This document shows, piece after piece, positions 18,733-28,329 of a DNA stretch of 57,669 nucleotides. Source of the DNA: an uncultured delta proteobacterium (GTDB lineage: Bacteria > Desulfobacterota > Syntrophia > Syntrophales > Smithellaceae); assembly GCA_903907985.1 (NCBI GenBank), contig CAIVQG010000040.1, positions 1-57,669 on the forward strand. The letters run 5' to 3'. Below the pieces are notes generated by a model. That model saw only the letters and a list, made by a program, of their open reading frames with translations, did not search any database and had not been told where the DNA came from. The translations under genes and the position numbers were made by a program. Numbering within the stretch: position 1 is the stretch's first letter; each line of letters starts with the position of its first letter.

Positions 18733-20418
18733 CTAGATTCTGGTTAACTGGCGATATTTGATCCGGTGGGGCTGATTCGCTGCCGCTCCCAGTCGTAGCT
18801 TGCGGTCTGCTTCGTATTCCGAATAGTTGCCGTCAAACCAGATGGTTTTGCTTTCTCCTTCGAAGGCCAGAATATGCGTGCAGATTCTATCTAAAAACCA
18901 GCGATCATGGCTGATAACCACGGCGCAGCCGGCAAAATTCTCCAGAGCATCTTCCAGTGCGCGCAGAGTATTGACGTCCAGATCGTTGGTCGGTTCGTCG
19001 AGCAGGATAACATTGGCGCTTTCTTTCAACATTCTGGCCAGATGGACGCGGTTGCGTTCCCCGCCGGAAAGCATGCCGACTTTCTTTTGCTGATCGGTAC
19101 CGGATAAATTAAAGCGGGAAACATAAGCGCGGGAATTTACCTGTCGGGCGCCGATGGCGATAATTTCCTGTCCGTCGGAAATCATCTCCCAAATAGTTTT
19201 ATTAGGATCAAGAGCATCGCGGCTTTGATCCACATAGGCCAGTTTCACCGTATCGCCTATGCGAAAAGTCCCTGAATCCGGTTTTTCCTGACTGGTAATC
19301 ATCTTGAAAAGTGTGCTTTTCCCGGCGCCGTTGGGACCGATAACGCCGACAATTCCCCCGGGCGGCAGGCTAAAGGACATGCAATCCATCAGTAATTTAT
19401 TGCCGAATCCTTTGCTTACATTTTGTGCTTCAATGACGAGATCACCCAGGCGGGGGCCGGGAGCTATGAAAATCTCATGTGTTTTGGATTCTTTTTCCTG
19501 ATTCTGTCCCAGCAGTTCCTCATAAGCATTAATGCGGGCTTTGGATTTGGCATGGCGTCCCTTGGGCGACATTTTGATCCATTCCAGTTCCCGTTCGAGT
19601 GTTTTAACTCTTTCGCCCTCAACTTTTTCTTCATTCTTCAGACGGTTTTGCTTTTGTTCGAGCCAGGAGGAATAGTTGCCCTGCCAGGGGATGCCCTGCC
19701 CACGGTCCAATTCCAGAATCCAGCCGGCGACATTATCGAGAAAATAGCGATCATGGGTTACAGCGATGACAGTGCCCGCATATTTTTGTAAATGATGTTC
19801 CAGCCAGGCCACAGATTCGGCATCCAGGTGGTTAGTCGGTTCGTCGAGCAGTAAAATGTCGGGATTCTGCAAAAGCAGACGGCACAAAGCGACGCGGCGT
19901 TTTTCACCACCGGAAAGGATTTGTACTTGTGTATCACCCGGCGGGCAGCGCAGGGCATCCATGGCCATTTCGAGCCGGGAATCGATATCCCAAGCATTAA
20001 GGTTATCCAGCTTTTCTTGTACGGCAGCCTGCCTGTCGCATAATTTGGCCATGGCATCGTCGTCCATAGGCTCGGAAAACTGTTCGTTGATTTTATTATA
20101 TTCGGCGATGAGATCGATAGTGCTTTGCACACCTTCCTCGACAATCTGCTTGACTGTCTTGGTGTCATCGAGCCTTGGTTCCTGTTCCAGGTAGCCTACG
20201 GTATATCCTGCGGAAGGCAGGGCCTGTCCAAGAAAATCCTTGTCTACGCCAGCCAGTATCTTGAGTAGAGAACTTTTGCCCGACCCGTTTAAACCCAGTA
20301 CGCCGATTTTGGCCCCATAGAAGTAAGATAAATATATGTCTTTGAGCACCGGTCTCTTGTCGTATATTTTGCTTACTCCGATCATGGAGTAAATAACTTT
20401 ATTTGCCTCATTAGCCAT
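18733..20418 (-). CDS. ettA: Energy-dependent translational throttle protein EttA (ABC-F ATPase)
   Basis: This 561-residue protein has two ABC ATPase domains and no membrane segment. Walker A motifs are [10 protein letters not shown] and [10 protein letters not shown]; signatures are [11 protein letters not shown] and [11 protein letters not shown]; Walker B/D-loop segments are [11 protein letters not shown] and [11 protein letters not shown]. The linker between the domains, with [20 protein letters not shown], is typical of EttA. EttA binds the ribosomal E site and gates the first peptide bond according to energy state. GGAGG lies upstream of the ATG. It is 34 bp after an MBL-fold gene in a long minus-strand run. 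Confidence 0.95.
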   Translation of the reverse strand: MANEANKVIYSMIGVSKIYDKRPVLKDIYLSYFYGAKIGVLGLNGSGKSSLLKILAGVDKDFLGQALPSAGYTVGYLEQEPRLDDTKTVKQIVEEGVQSTIDLIAEYNKINEQFSEPMDDDAMAKLCDRQAAVQEKLDNLNAWDIDSRLEMAMDALRCPPGDTQVQILSGGEKRRVALCRLLLQNPDILLLDEPTNHLDAESVAWLEHHLQKYAGTVIAVTHDRYFLDNVAGWILELDRGQGIPWQGNYSSWLEQKQNRLKNEEKVEGERVKTLERELEWIKMSPKGRHAKSKARINAYEELLGQNQEKESKTHEIFIAPGPRLGDLVIEAQNVSKGFGNKLLMDCMSFSLPPGGIVGVIGPNGAGKSTLFKMITSQEKPDSGTFRIGDTVKLAYVDQSRDALDPNKTIWEMISDGQEIIAIGARQVNSRAYVSRFNLSGTDQQKKVGMLSGGERNRVHLARMLKESANVILLDEPTNDLDVNTLRALEDALENFAGCAVVISHDRWFLDRICTHILAFEGESKTIWFDGNYSEYEADRKLRLGAAANQPHRIKYRQLTRI

Positions 20419-20452
20419 TAGTAATAATCCTCCAGCGGTAAAAGCCGCTGAT

Positions 20453-21118
20453 TTAAATATAGGGGAAAATGGTTTGAATTACGATATTATAATTTTTCTG
20501 GATTCTTTCCCTGCCGGTTACAATACCCATGTGTCCCGGAAAAAGCAACTCGCAATCCAGCTGAGAAAGCGCAAGAATGCTCTTTTTTAACAGGGAGCCA
20601 TTGCCGCCGGGAAAGTCGCTGCGGCCGACACTTTGGTCGAAAACAACGTCGCCGCAAAACAGGGCTTTTTGCTGGGGCCAGTAAAGCCCGATGGAACCGG
20701 GGGAATGGCCGGGGGCCAGGATGATCGTAAATTGCTGGTCGCCTAATGTGATGCTGCCTTCCGTAAGCGGGAAATTAATTGGTATTTGCGGAACTGTGAT
20801 TCCAAAGAGACCGTAGAGTTCGCCGCCGATTCCTTGTAAAAATTCCATCTCCTTCCCGTGCAGCGCGATCTGGACTGTCCCGGTGTCAAACAGCTCGGAG
20901 GCCTGGAAGTGGTCGGGGTGAGAATGGGTATTGATGATGTAAGAAATATCATCCTTCTTGATACCATCAGCGGACATCTGGTTTAGTAAGTCCGGCAGAT
21001 AACGGGATAGTCCCGGATCGATTAACGCTTTGACTTCACCGCCAATATAATAGCTATTGCAATTATTGTCGAAGTTGTTTGTCCATTCATAGACGTAAAT
21101 GTCATCCTTTAGCTTCAT
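20453..21118 (-). CDS. MBL-fold metal-dependent hydrolase
   Basis: This 221-residue metallo-beta-lactamase-fold protein has the metal motif THSHPDH (H65, H67, D69, H70), a later histidine in APGHSPGS, the bridging aspartate in LFCGDVVFD, and the final GH in LLFPGHMG. The layout is that of the glyoxalase-II-like hydrolases, which cut thioesters or other esters. AAAGGAT precedes the ATG. Only 3 bp separate it from the preceding alpha/beta hydrolase, so the two are almost certainly co-translated. With CoA-transferase and hydrolase neighbours a thioesterase role is possible but not shown. Confidence 0.9.
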   Translation of the reverse strand: MKLKDDIYVYEWTNNFDNNCNSYYIGGEVKALIDPGLSRYLPDLLNQMSADGIKKDDISYIINTHSHPDHFQASELFDTGTVQIALHGKEMEFLQGIGGELYGLFGITVPQIPINFPLTEGSITLGDQQFTIILAPGHSPGSIGLYWPQQKALFCGDVVFDQSVGRSDFPGGNGSLLKKSILALSQLDCELLFPGHMGIVTGRERIQKNYNIVIQTIFPYI

Positions 21119-21121
21119 GAT

Positions 21122-22003
21122 CTATCCTTTCTGTTTTCGCGCCAGACCGGCGACGTTTATTTTCAGCCAGTTAGCAATATCCTTTGCTGATTTTTCCCAT
21201 CCTGTCTCCAGCATAGGCAGATGGGCGAATTGTTCGTAAGAGATATAATCAGCCTGCAAAAATTCGGCTAATTTTTGTTCCATTGATTCCGGAGACATCG
21301 CGTCAAGCTTACAGCCGATGACTAGTTTGGGGCATTTTATTTCAGCCGGATCAACGAAAACGCCCTGGGCGATCTGATAGCCTACCATCAATGATTCGGC
21401 AACGAACATGCTGAAAATTTCTTCTCTTTCGGTTTCATCAATATTATTGAGGAATGTTTTTTCCGCCATAAAAGCCGATGTCGCCATAGGTGCAAAATTC
21501 ATCATATCCCATATGGATTTAATATCCCACAGTGATTTCATAATTGTTTCTGGATGAAGCAGATCGGCATGCATTTCCAGCGGAACACCGAAAGGCGGGG
21601 CGCTGGCGATAGTAATCAGTGCTTTGATGGATCTGAACTGCGCAGCAATTTTCTGGGCAATTAACCCCCCCATACTGTGTCCTATTAAAACGCAATTTTC
21701 AATCGATAAATCCGTCATTACCCGTTCTACATCTTCAACATAATCTTCAATTGTCATCTGTGCCAAAGTAGATTCCTGCTCAGAAGGATGATGGCCGCGC
21801 AGATTAATGGCGTAACTTTGCCATCCTGCTTTGGAAAAAAACTGCAGATAATTTTTTAAATACTCACTCGTGCCGCCGGCACCATGAATGAATAGCAAAG
21901 GATAAGAATATTTTGTAATCTTCGGTATGTGGTTATCGACAACCAGATTATCTATTTGAATCCGTGACACTTGTTTATGCCTTTTCTCCCCAGATATAGT
22001 CAT
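21122..22003 (-). CDS. Alpha/beta hydrolase
   Basis: This 293-residue alpha/beta-hydrolase has an oxyanion-hole segment FIHGAGG (about 39-45), nucleophile elbow GHSMGG with S110, the acid in CKLDAMSP, and histidine in EQFAHLPMLE. Family members cut esters, thioesters or lactones. The ATG at 22003 overlaps the stop of the PspC gene as ATGA, which fixes the start; an open frame upstream to 22162 only shadows the PspC gene. It is followed 3 bp later by an MBL-fold hydrolase. The substrate is unknown. Confidence 0.9.
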   Translation of the reverse strand: MTISGEKRHKQVSRIQIDNLVVDNHIPKITKYSYPLLFIHGAGGTSEYLKNYLQFFSKAGWQSYAINLRGHHPSEQESTLAQMTIEDYVEDVERVMTDLSIENCVLIGHSMGGLIAQKIAAQFRSIKALITIASAPPFGVPLEMHADLLHPETIMKSLWDIKSIWDMMNFAPMATSAFMAEKTFLNNIDETEREEIFSMFVAESLMVGYQIAQGVFVDPAEIKCPKLVIGCKLDAMSPESMEQKLAEFLQADYISYEQFAHLPMLETGWEKSAKDIANWLKINVAGLARKQKG

Positions 22004-22227
22004 ACTGGAAGTTGGGTGTCTTCGCTTTCCGGGTTTTCCGGAACAAATATCCAAAGAAGAATGTATAATAACAAACCCGTGCCCCCGAAAAGCAGAAATA
22101 ATGTAAATATCAGGCGCCATGTCCAAGACGGGACAGGTGTGAGTGCGCCCAAGCCGCCGCATACACCGCCAATCCAGCGGTCATTGCGTGATCTGGTAAA
22201 ATTTCGCAGCCAGTTTTTTGCAGTCAT
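22000..22227 (-). CDS. PspC domain membrane protein
   Basis: This 75-residue protein has a short basic N terminus, the PspC signature WIGGVCGGLGA (about 18-28), one long hydrophobic helix (about 37-60, FTLFLLFGGTGLLLYILLW) and the closing IFVPE. PspC-domain proteins sit in the inner membrane and take part in the phage-shock envelope stress response or similar sensing. AAAGGTGAT precedes the ATG. Its stop overlaps the next start (ATGA), so it is translationally coupled to the alpha/beta hydrolase. No other psp genes are nearby. Confidence 0.9.
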   Translation of the reverse strand: MTAKNWLRNFTRSRNDRWIGGVCGGLGALTPVPSWTWRLIFTLFLLFGGTGLLLYILLWIFVPENPESEDTQLPV

Positions 22228-22253
22228 AAATCACCTTTAAATTATACCCAATG

Positions 22254-23465
22254 TCAGTCTTTTATCACACCTGCTTTTTTTAGTCTTTCTATTTTTGCCG
22301 GTGGGTATCCCAGTATCTTGTCGAGTATCTCTCGTGAATGTTCACCTAAACTTGGCGCCGGTGCATAAATTTGTGCCGGTGTTGCGGACAGGCGAAAAGG
22401 AGAATTAGCCAGTTTAATTTTACCGACCAGTGGTTGATTGATTTCCTTGAGCATTCCCCTGTATCTGATGTGCTCATCTTCGCAAATATCTTTAATATTG
22501 TTGAGCGGGGAATAAGGAATACCTTCCTTTTCCAGCTTTTTTGACCAGACTGCCGCCGTCTTCTGGGCCAGTTCTTTTTGTATAATGATTGCCAGGGACT
22601 TTTTGTTTTTAGCGCGGTCAATATTGGTCGCAAAACGGCGGTCATTAATGAGGTCTCTTCTGTTCAACAACCGGCAGAATTTTTGCCAGAGCTTATCATT
22701 GCCGACCGCCACAATAATCCAGGCGTCATCTTTCGCTCGAAAAGCTTGAAAAGGGGCAATTGACGGATGGGCGCTGCCCAGTGGCCGGGCGATTTCACCG
22801 GTGCTCGTATAACGGACGATGGCATTTTCCAAAACCGAAAATAAGCCGTCCACCATTGAACCGTCATAGAATTGTCCGATATCTGTTTTTTCCCGATAAA
22901 AAAGGGCAGCCAGAATGGATACTGCGGCCTGATAACCGGAGAGGATATCGCCGATGGATGTTCCTACCCGGCAGGGCTCACCGCCTTCCGGCCCGGTCAT
23001 GCTCATAAGTCCGCTATATGCTTGAACAGCCGCATCATAAGCGGGGCGTCCAGCATATTGCGGCAGAGTATCCTGGCCAAATCCCGAAATAGAAGCATAT
23101 ATTAAACGGGTATTCATCTTATGTACTTCTTCCCAGCCGAACCCTAATTTTTGTAGAGCACCCGGCCGATGATTTTCGACTAAAACATCTGATTTTTTTA
23201 TCAATTGTTTTAAGATTGTTTGGCCTTCCTTCATTTTTAAGTTCAAAACGAGACTTTTTTTGTTGCGATTCAAGCTAATGAAATAAGAGCTTTTATTGAT
23301 ATCATTGCCCCCTATATGGGGCCCAAACTGGCGGGAGTCGTCTCCTGTTTCCGGTTCGATGTGAATTACTTCCGCACCGAGATCGGCCAGAAACATTGTC
23401 GCCGTAGGACCAGCCAGTACATGGGTTAAATCTACAACTCGAATTCCTTCCAGTGCTTTTTTCAT
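22254..23465 (-). CDS. CaiB/BaiF family (class III) CoA-transferase
   Basis: This 403-residue enzyme belongs to the family III CoA-transferases, which move CoA between acids through an aspartyl-CoA intermediate. The catalytic aspartate is D144 in GRPAYDAAVQAYSG; the N-terminal RVVDLTHVLAGP and VLVENHRPGALQKLGFG motifs are also typical. Length matches the family. The gene lies in a minus-strand run between a TlpA-like thioredoxin (66 bp) and PspC (26 bp). The acid pair it serves is not visible; in an acyl-CoA-rich genome it may activate a carboxylic acid without ATP. Confidence 0.92.
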   Translation of the reverse strand: MKKALEGIRVVDLTHVLAGPTATMFLADLGAEVIHIEPETGDDSRQFGPHIGGNDINKSSYFISLNRNKKSLVLNLKMKEGQTILKQLIKKSDVLVENHRPGALQKLGFGWEEVHKMNTRLIYASISGFGQDTLPQYAGRPAYDAAVQAYSGLMSMTGPEGGEPCRVGTSIGDILSGYQAAVSILAALFYREKTDIGQFYDGSMVDGLFSVLENAIVRYTSTGEIARPLGSAHPSIAPFQAFRAKDDAWIIVAVGNDKLWQKFCRLLNRRDLINDRRFATNIDRAKNKKSLAIIIQKELAQKTAAVWSKKLEKEGIPYSPLNNIKDICEDEHIRYRGMLKEINQPLVGKIKLANSPFRLSATPAQIYAPAPSLGEHSREILDKILGYPPAKIERLKKAGVIKD

Positions 23466-23531
23466 TAATTTTCTTATCGATAATAGGGTAAATTGGATAC
23501 TTTGCTACATCTTTAGGTTTAATCCACTCCG

Positions 23532-24041
23532 TTAATTGGCCGGGAAAAGTTTTTTTATCGGTAAATCCGCAGTCGAATGAGTTATCTTGATTATTTTCCC
23601 TTTCCTGTCAATTAAAACAAATGTCGGAACGCCGACAACTGCATAATCAGTGGAGACTTCACCGTCTTCGTCCATCAAGATTTTAAAGGGCAGTGCATTG
23701 GCTGTAACAAATTTGACTACTTTTCCCCGTGGTTCCATTATGTTAATGTAGATAACTTCCAGGCCGCGTTGGGCATAAGTTTCATATATTACTTTGTATA
23801 AAGGCAGTTCGCTGCGGCAGGAAGGGCACCAGGTAGTACCAAAAAAAATCAACACGGGCTTTCCCCGTTGCTTGCTTAGTTGAAAAAACTTGCCCTGCAG
23901 CTCTTTCAAAGAGAAATCAGGGGCGGAAACAGAGGCTGCCTTAAAGGGAGCATTGGGAATGAACTGCCCAAACGAGTAGTTTGCCGGAAGGAAAGCCAGC
24001 AAAGAGAAGGTAATGAGCGCTATATTAATTTTTTTCATCAT
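23532..24041 (-). CDS. Periplasmic TlpA/ResA-like thioredoxin
   Basis: The product has 169 residues with an N-terminal signal segment (about 4-24). The AhpC/TSA-thioredoxin fold has the redox pair C72/C75 in TTWCPSC and the cis-proline in VVGVPTFVLID. TlpA and ResA proteins reduce disulfides in the periplasm, often on apocytochrome c. It lies 12 bp after a CcdA-like membrane protein, which would pass electrons from the cytoplasm to this protein. The pair diverges from an operon for a DsbC-like protein and a cytochrome c, its likely targets. Confidence 0.9.
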   Translation of the reverse strand: MMKKINIALITFSLLAFLPANYSFGQFIPNAPFKAASVSAPDFSLKELQGKFFQLSKQRGKPVLIFFGTTWCPSCRSELPLYKVIYETYAQRGLEVIYINIMEPRGKVVKFVTANALPFKILMDEDGEVSTDYAVVGVPTFVLIDRKGKIIKITHSTADLPIKKLFPAN

Positions 24042-24053
24042 ATTTTAATCTTT

Positions 24054-24770
24054 TTAAGAGGCAAGTGTTCCGGCAGTATACAGAAAGTATTCACCAGCGC
24101 CAATCAATATCCAGCCAAAGATAAAATTTATTTTAGTCATCCATTTTCCTGAGCGTGGCAGGGCGGCAATCATTCCGGCAAAAGTCCCGGCAATAATCAG
24201 CAAAGTGCCCATGCCGAAAGCAAAAACAAAAAGCAGGCTCATACCCAGAAGCAAATTGGTGCGCAGAGCCACAAAACCCAGCAAAACACCCAATACCGGC
24301 GCTGTGCAAGGGCCGATAATTATGCCGGATGTGGCGCCGATTAAAAAACTGCCCAAAAATCCTTTTTTCTTATTTCCTCCTGTTAGTTTTACAAGCTTCT
24401 GCGGGACGGGGAGAGATATATTAAAGACATCCAGCATCGCCAGGCCCATAAAAATGCATAAGTTGGCCATGATAAAATATGTCCAAGGTGTTGTCTGCAT
24501 CTGCCCGAAAATTTTTCCGGACAAGACAGCCAGCGCACCCATGATAGAGTAAGTTGCGGCCAGACCGAATACATAAAACAACGAAAGAAAAAAACCGCGT
24601 AATTTGGAAGATGATCCCTGTGCTCCGATGAATCCGACTGTGATCGGAATTAAGGGGTACGTGCAGGGAGTAAATCCGACTAAAACACCACCAATATAGG
24701 CAGCCAGAAAGGCCAGAAGGATAGAACCTTGCAAATGTAAATGCAAATTGCCCAGCAGATTTTCAATCAT
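24054..24770 (-). CDS. CcdA/DsbD-type transmembrane thiol-electron carrier
   Basis: This 238-residue, six-helix membrane protein has the two family cysteine motifs GFTPCTYPLIP and IIGPCTAPVLG, on helices 1 and 4. These carry electrons from cytoplasmic thioredoxin to periplasmic partners. The PCTYP form resembles the central domain of DsbD more than plain CcdA; the periplasmic and thioredoxin domains of DsbD are absent here, and the separate TlpA-like protein downstream (12 bp) may take the latter's place. The promoter at 24800-24828 drives it. Confidence 0.92.
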   Translation of the reverse strand: MIENLLGNLHLHLQGSILLAFLAAYIGGVLVGFTPCTYPLIPITVGFIGAQGSSSKLRGFFLSLFYVFGLAATYSIMGALAVLSGKIFGQMQTTPWTYFIMANLCIFMGLAMLDVFNISLPVPQKLVKLTGGNKKKGFLGSFLIGATSGIIIGPCTAPVLGVLLGFVALRTNLLLGMSLLFVFAFGMGTLLIIAGTFAGMIAALPRSGKWMTKINFIFGWILIGAGEYFLYTAGTLAS

Positions 24771-24799
24771 CTATATACTCGAATAAATTAATTTTACCC

Positions 24800-24828
24800 A
24801 GAATAGGGAAATTGTGCATAGGCGTCAA
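24800..24828 (-). promoter_or_regulatory. Sigma-70 promoter for the ccdA-led minus-strand run
   Basis: On the minus strand TTGACG (24828-24823), a 17-base spacer and TATTCT (24805-24800) match the housekeeping consensus. It starts back to back with a plus-strand promoter 10 bp away, so the two redox operons may be regulated together. Confidence 0.6.
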
Positions 24829-24837
24829 GAAGAATTG

Positions 24838-24866
24838 TTAACATCATTAATATGTCAGGCTATACT
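24838..24866 (+). promoter_or_regulatory. Sigma-70 promoter for the small-protein/dsbC-like/cytochrome operon
   Basis: TTAACA (24838-24843), 17 bases, then TATACT (24861-24866). Transcription would start near 24873 and lead into the gene at 24934. Confidence 0.6.
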
Positions 24867-24933
24867 TTAATAATAAGATTTATGGTATGGAAAGTCATAA
24901 TGTTTTCTGCTAATGTATTACCCGGAAGAAGAA

Positions 24934-25242
24934 ATGAATATGAAAAAGATCAACATAGGACTTTTAATCGCTGCCTCTGTATTGGGGCTGATTCTTGTTT
25001 ATTATATATTTGAACAGGAAACTGTATCCGTGGGTAGATATAGTGTCCTTTATTATAAAAACATGAGCGATGTTGATCCCGCATCATTCCCGCAAGATAT
25101 GGAGTCGTTAAAAAAACTTCCCGGTCTTATTCGAATCACCTGGAGAGAAACAATCGGATCTGATATATATCAGGAATATTGCTATCTTCCCGAAAAAGGG
25201 GTTGAGAAGACCAGGATTATCAGGACTAAGCGACCCCAATAA
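24934..25242 (+). CDS. Small membrane-anchored hypothetical protein
   Basis: The product has about 102 residues with one N-terminal hydrophobic helix (about 8-26, GLLIAASVLGLILVYYIF), then a polar domain that should lie in the periplasm. The starts at 24934 and 24940 are both possible after GGAAGAAG; an upstream ATG at 24913 is less likely. No known domain is recognised. It is first in an operon with a DsbC-like protein (88 bp downstream) and a small cytochrome c, so it may assist periplasmic redox work, but this is only context. Confidence 0.65.
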   Translation: MNMKKINIGLLIAASVLGLILVYYIFEQETVSVGRYSVLYYKNMSDVDPASFPQDMESLKKLPGLIRITWRETIGSDIYQEYCYLPEKGVEKTRIIRTKRPQ

Positions 25243-25330
25243 ATATAAAATGTTTTGCCCCTTCTTTTGAGAAAACGGGGCGGCAAAGGACAAAAATTTT
25301 ATTATCAATGTTGTTAGAAGGAGGCTTTAA

Positions 25331-26029
25331 GTGAAACGATCATCTGTTCTCGTATTATTTTTCTTTTTAATTCTACCTGCATGTGTTGCGGCCAAAAGCT
25401 CCTCACCCGAAGAGATGTTTAAGAAAAGTTTTCCCGATAGAAGTTTTGAAAGCATCACCCCGACTTCTATAAAGGGAATTTATGAAGTATATACCGGTAA
25501 CCAGCTTTTTTATTTTGCCCCGGAAACAAATGTTTTAATTTACGGCAACATAGTTACCAAAGAAGGAATAAGCCTTACGCGCGAAAGTTATTTAAAGAAG
25601 ATGTCTCTCAAGATGGCGCAGCTTCCTTTGGATAGTGCATTAAAAATTGGCGAAGGGAAAAAAGTCATTGTTGAATTTTTAGACCCGGACTGTTTTCACT
25701 GCCGTGAATCCTATAAATTCTTTTCTCCCCGGAAGGACGTAACCGTTTATGTATTTTTTTATCCCCTGTCTCCACTCTCGGAAAAAAAGATCCGGCACAT
25801 TTTATGTTCGGCTGATCGAATAAAAACATATGAAGAAGTAATGTCGGGGAAATTTGATAATAATGCACAACTGAATGCCTGCACGGACACAAAAGTAGAA
25901 GAGATTCTAAAAACACATAAAAAACTGGCCGCCCAAATCGGCATCGCATCAACGCCGTTCTTCTATTTTAAAGGACAGGCTATCGGTGGTTTCGAGGCTC
26001 CGGTATTTGAGCAACTGTTAAAAGATTAG
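25331..26029 (+). CDS. DsbC/DsbG-like periplasmic disulfide isomerase
   Basis: This 232-residue protein has a signal region ending near ILPACVAA; C18 could also be a lipoprotein cysteine. A DsbC-type N-terminal dimerisation region (ITPTSIKGIYEVYTGNQL) is followed by a thioredoxin domain with the redox pair C121/C124 in DPDCFHC and the cis-proline in GIASTPFFYF. DsbC-type proteins repair wrong disulfides and must be kept reduced by a DsbD-like carrier; such a carrier is encoded divergently at 24054-24770. It uses a GTG start after AAGGAGG. Confidence 0.88.
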   Translation: MKRSSVLVLFFFLILPACVAAKSSSPEEMFKKSFPDRSFESITPTSIKGIYEVYTGNQLFYFAPETNVLIYGNIVTKEGISLTRESYLKKMSLKMAQLPLDSALKIGEGKKVIVEFLDPDCFHCRESYKFFSPRKDVTVYVFFYPLSPLSEKKIRHILCSADRIKTYEEVMSGKFDNNAQLNACTDTKVEEILKTHKKLAAQIGIASTPFFYFKGQAIGGFEAPVFEQLLKD

Positions 26030-26039
26030 GGAGGTGGGC

Positions 26040-26300
26040 ATGAAAAATTTTATTGTTTTTTTAGTAAGTTGCACTTTTTTATTTCTGCTGCTGATATCTC
26101 CTGCTTCGGCGCAACCGGAGGCTAAAGCTCTGGTCGAAAAAGAATGCTCCAAATGCCATGGGATCGCAAAAGTGAATAAGGCGAGTAAGGATGCAGCCGC
26201 CTGGGAAAAAACAGTCAACCGTATGATTAAAAAGGGAGCTGCGATTAAGCCGGAAGAAAAGGACGCGGTTATTAAGTATCTTAGCACATTGAATAAGTAA
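26040..26300 (+). CDS. Small periplasmic c-type cytochrome
   Basis: This 86-residue precursor has a signal peptide (1-24, ending ASA) and a single haem-binding motif ECSKCH (C36, C39, H40). A methionine, M51 or M56 region, could be the sixth ligand. The size fits a cytochrome c5/c-551-like monohaem protein carrying electrons in the periplasm. GGAGG lies 5 bases before the ATG at 26040; an in-frame GTG at 26034 is badly placed. It is the last gene of the dsbC-like operon and is followed by a strong terminator. Confidence 0.85.
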   Translation: MKNFIVFLVSCTFLFLLLISPASAQPEAKALVEKECSKCHGIAKVNKASKDAAAWEKTVNRMIKKGAAIKPEEKDAVIKYLSTLNK

Positions 26301-26336
26301 CAGAGGCTTATAGACTGAAGGTCCAAACTGAATAAT

Positions 26337-26370
26337 AAAACGCCCCCGCGGTTTTCCGCAGGGGCGTTTT
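26337..26370. terminator. Bidirectional intrinsic terminator between the cytochrome gene and metG
   Basis: AAAA, then arms CGCCCCCGCGG (26341-26351) and CCGCAGGGGCG (26356-26366) with a TTTT loop and one mismatch, then TTTT. The A- and T-tracts on the two sides let it end both the plus-strand cytochrome operon and minus-strand metG. Confidence 0.88.
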
Positions 26371-26400
26371 ATTTAGCCTAACAGCCTTCAGCCTAAATAC

Positions 26401-28299
26401 CTAGCGTATCTTTGCACCTGTTTTTGCATCACGGTCAAAAGCTAGAACGGTGAGGCCTTCGGCGGTGTCGGTCGCCAACAGCATGCCGCGCGACTCCACG
26501 CCCATCAGTTTTGCCGGTTTCAGGTTGGCAACAATCACAATTTTTTTCCCGATCAATTCTTCCGGTCTGTAATCTTTGCCAATGCCGGCGACAATTGTCC
26601 GCTCTTCGCCGATATCTACTTTCAGTTTGACAAGTTTAGTAGATTTAGGAACCATCTGCGCTTCTAAAATTGTGGCGACGCGCAAATCCGCCTTGGCGAA
26701 ATCCTCATAATCAATCTCCGGTTTCAAATCGATTACGGATTTATCTTTTAATGGTATCGTTTTTTCTTTATCCTTTTCAATGCGCGGGAATAATGATTCG
26801 CACCGGGTCAAAGAGCTGCCGGTTTTTAGCGATCCCCATTCCCGAACATCGGCTAAATTCAGTTTCTGATTTTCCGCGGCACCAATTTGCTGTAATATCT
26901 TCCCGGCAGTACCCGGCATAAAAGGAGAAATTAAAATAGCTATTGCCCGCAATGATATAAGTAGGTTGTACATAAGGGCCAGAAGTTTTTCCTGCTGGGC
27001 CGGATCTTTACCCAAAGTCCAGGGCTCATTTTCGACAATATATTTATTGGTAATATTGATGAATTCCCAGATTGCCATCAATGCCTTATGGAGGGCCATT
27101 TCTCCAAAGCACTTCTCCACTTCGCTAACGGTCCGCACCGCTGCCGTAAGCAGGAAATTATCATAATGTTCCGGATTTATTGCCGGCACTTTACCATCGC
27201 AATACTTGATTGCCATGGTAATCGTGCGGCTGACCAGATTTCCCAGATCATTGGCCAGATCGGAATTTAATCTCTGGACAAAAGCTTCTTCCGAAAAATT
27301 AGAATCCAGTCCGAACACCATATCCCGCAGCAGAAAATAGCGGAAAGCATCCAATCCATATTTATCCTTCAGATCCAAAGGTTTGACAACATTACCGAGG
27401 CTCTTGGACATTTTGCTGGAGTCGGAATTCCAGTAACCATGAACATTCAAATGACTGTAAGGTTCAATGCCCGCCGCCTTCAGCATGGTCGGCCAGTAAA
27501 TGCCGTGCGGCTTTACAATATCTTTAGCGATCAGGTGCTCGGCCACCGGCCAGAATTTTTTAAATTTTTCTCCTGCTGGATAATCCAAAGCCGTCACATA
27601 ATTAATTAAGGCATCAAACCAGACGTAAGTTACATAGTTTTCGTCAAAAGGTAAAGTAATGCCCCATTCCAGCCTTGCTTTGGGACGCGATATGCAGAGA
27701 TCTTCCAGGGGCTCACGTAAAAATGCCAATACTTCGTTTTTGTATCTTTCCGGACGAATGAAATCCGGATGTTCTCCGATGTAATCGATCAGCCAATTCT
27801 GATACTTGCTCATGCGGAAAAAATAATTGCTTTCTTTCCGGTGTTCCGGTTGAGTTTGATGGTCGGGACATTTTCCATCGATCAGTTCTTTCTCCATGTA
27901 AAAGCGTTCGCAACCGACACAGTAATATCCTTCATACTGGCCAAAATAAATATCGCCGGAAGCGTGGACCTTCTCTAAAATGTAGCGGACTGTTTCAATA
28001 TGGTTCTGATCCGTCGTGCGTATGAAATAATCATTGGTTATGGAAAGTTCGGGCCAGAGGTTGCGAAACTGAGCGCTTATATTATCGGCATATTCCTGTG
28101 GGGTAATACCTGCCTTTTGTGCTGCTTCTGCTATTTTATCGCCGTGTTCATCTGTCCCGGTAACAAAAAAAGTTTCGACACCAGCCATACGATGATACCT
28201 GGCCAGTACATCGGCAACTATTGTTGTGTAAGCATGGCCGATATGGGGCGATGCATTAACATAATAAATCGGTGTTGTAATATAAAACGCTTCGGGCAT
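26401..28299 (-). CDS. metG: Methionyl-tRNA synthetase
   Basis: This 632-residue class I synthetase charges tRNA-Met and initiator tRNA. The HIGH-type motif is PHIGHAY near residue 18, KMSKS occurs in SSKMSKSLGN near 300, and zinc-knuckle residues are in YCVGCERF and CPDHQ. The C-terminal 110 residues form an EMAP-II-like tRNA-binding domain (FAKADLRVATI to GMLLATD), which promotes dimerisation in many bacteria. It is last in the tmk-holB-ricT-metG order and ends at the terminator at 26337-26370. Confidence 0.97.
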   Translation of the reverse strand: MPEAFYITTPIYYVNASPHIGHAYTTIVADVLARYHRMAGVETFFVTGTDEHGDKIAEAAQKAGITPQEYADNISAQFRNLWPELSITNDYFIRTTDQNHIETVRYILEKVHASGDIYFGQYEGYYCVGCERFYMEKELIDGKCPDHQTQPEHRKESNYFFRMSKYQNWLIDYIGEHPDFIRPERYKNEVLAFLREPLEDLCISRPKARLEWGITLPFDENYVTYVWFDALINYVTALDYPAGEKFKKFWPVAEHLIAKDIVKPHGIYWPTMLKAAGIEPYSHLNVHGYWNSDSSKMSKSLGNVVKPLDLKDKYGLDAFRYFLLRDMVFGLDSNFSEEAFVQRLNSDLANDLGNLVSRTITMAIKYCDGKVPAINPEHYDNFLLTAAVRTVSEVEKCFGEMALHKALMAIWEFINITNKYIVENEPWTLGKDPAQQEKLLALMYNLLISLRAIAILISPFMPGTAGKILQQIGAAENQKLNLADVREWGSLKTGSSLTRCESLFPRIEKDKEKTIPLKDKSVIDLKPEIDYEDFAKADLRVATILEAQMVPKSTKLVKLKVDIGEERTIVAGIGKDYRPEELIGKKIVIVANLKPAKLMGVESRGMLLATDTAEGLTVLAFDRDAKTGAKIR

Positions 28300-28329
28300 G
28301 TCTAAGAAACCTTTCCGTTCAGTGTTTTG

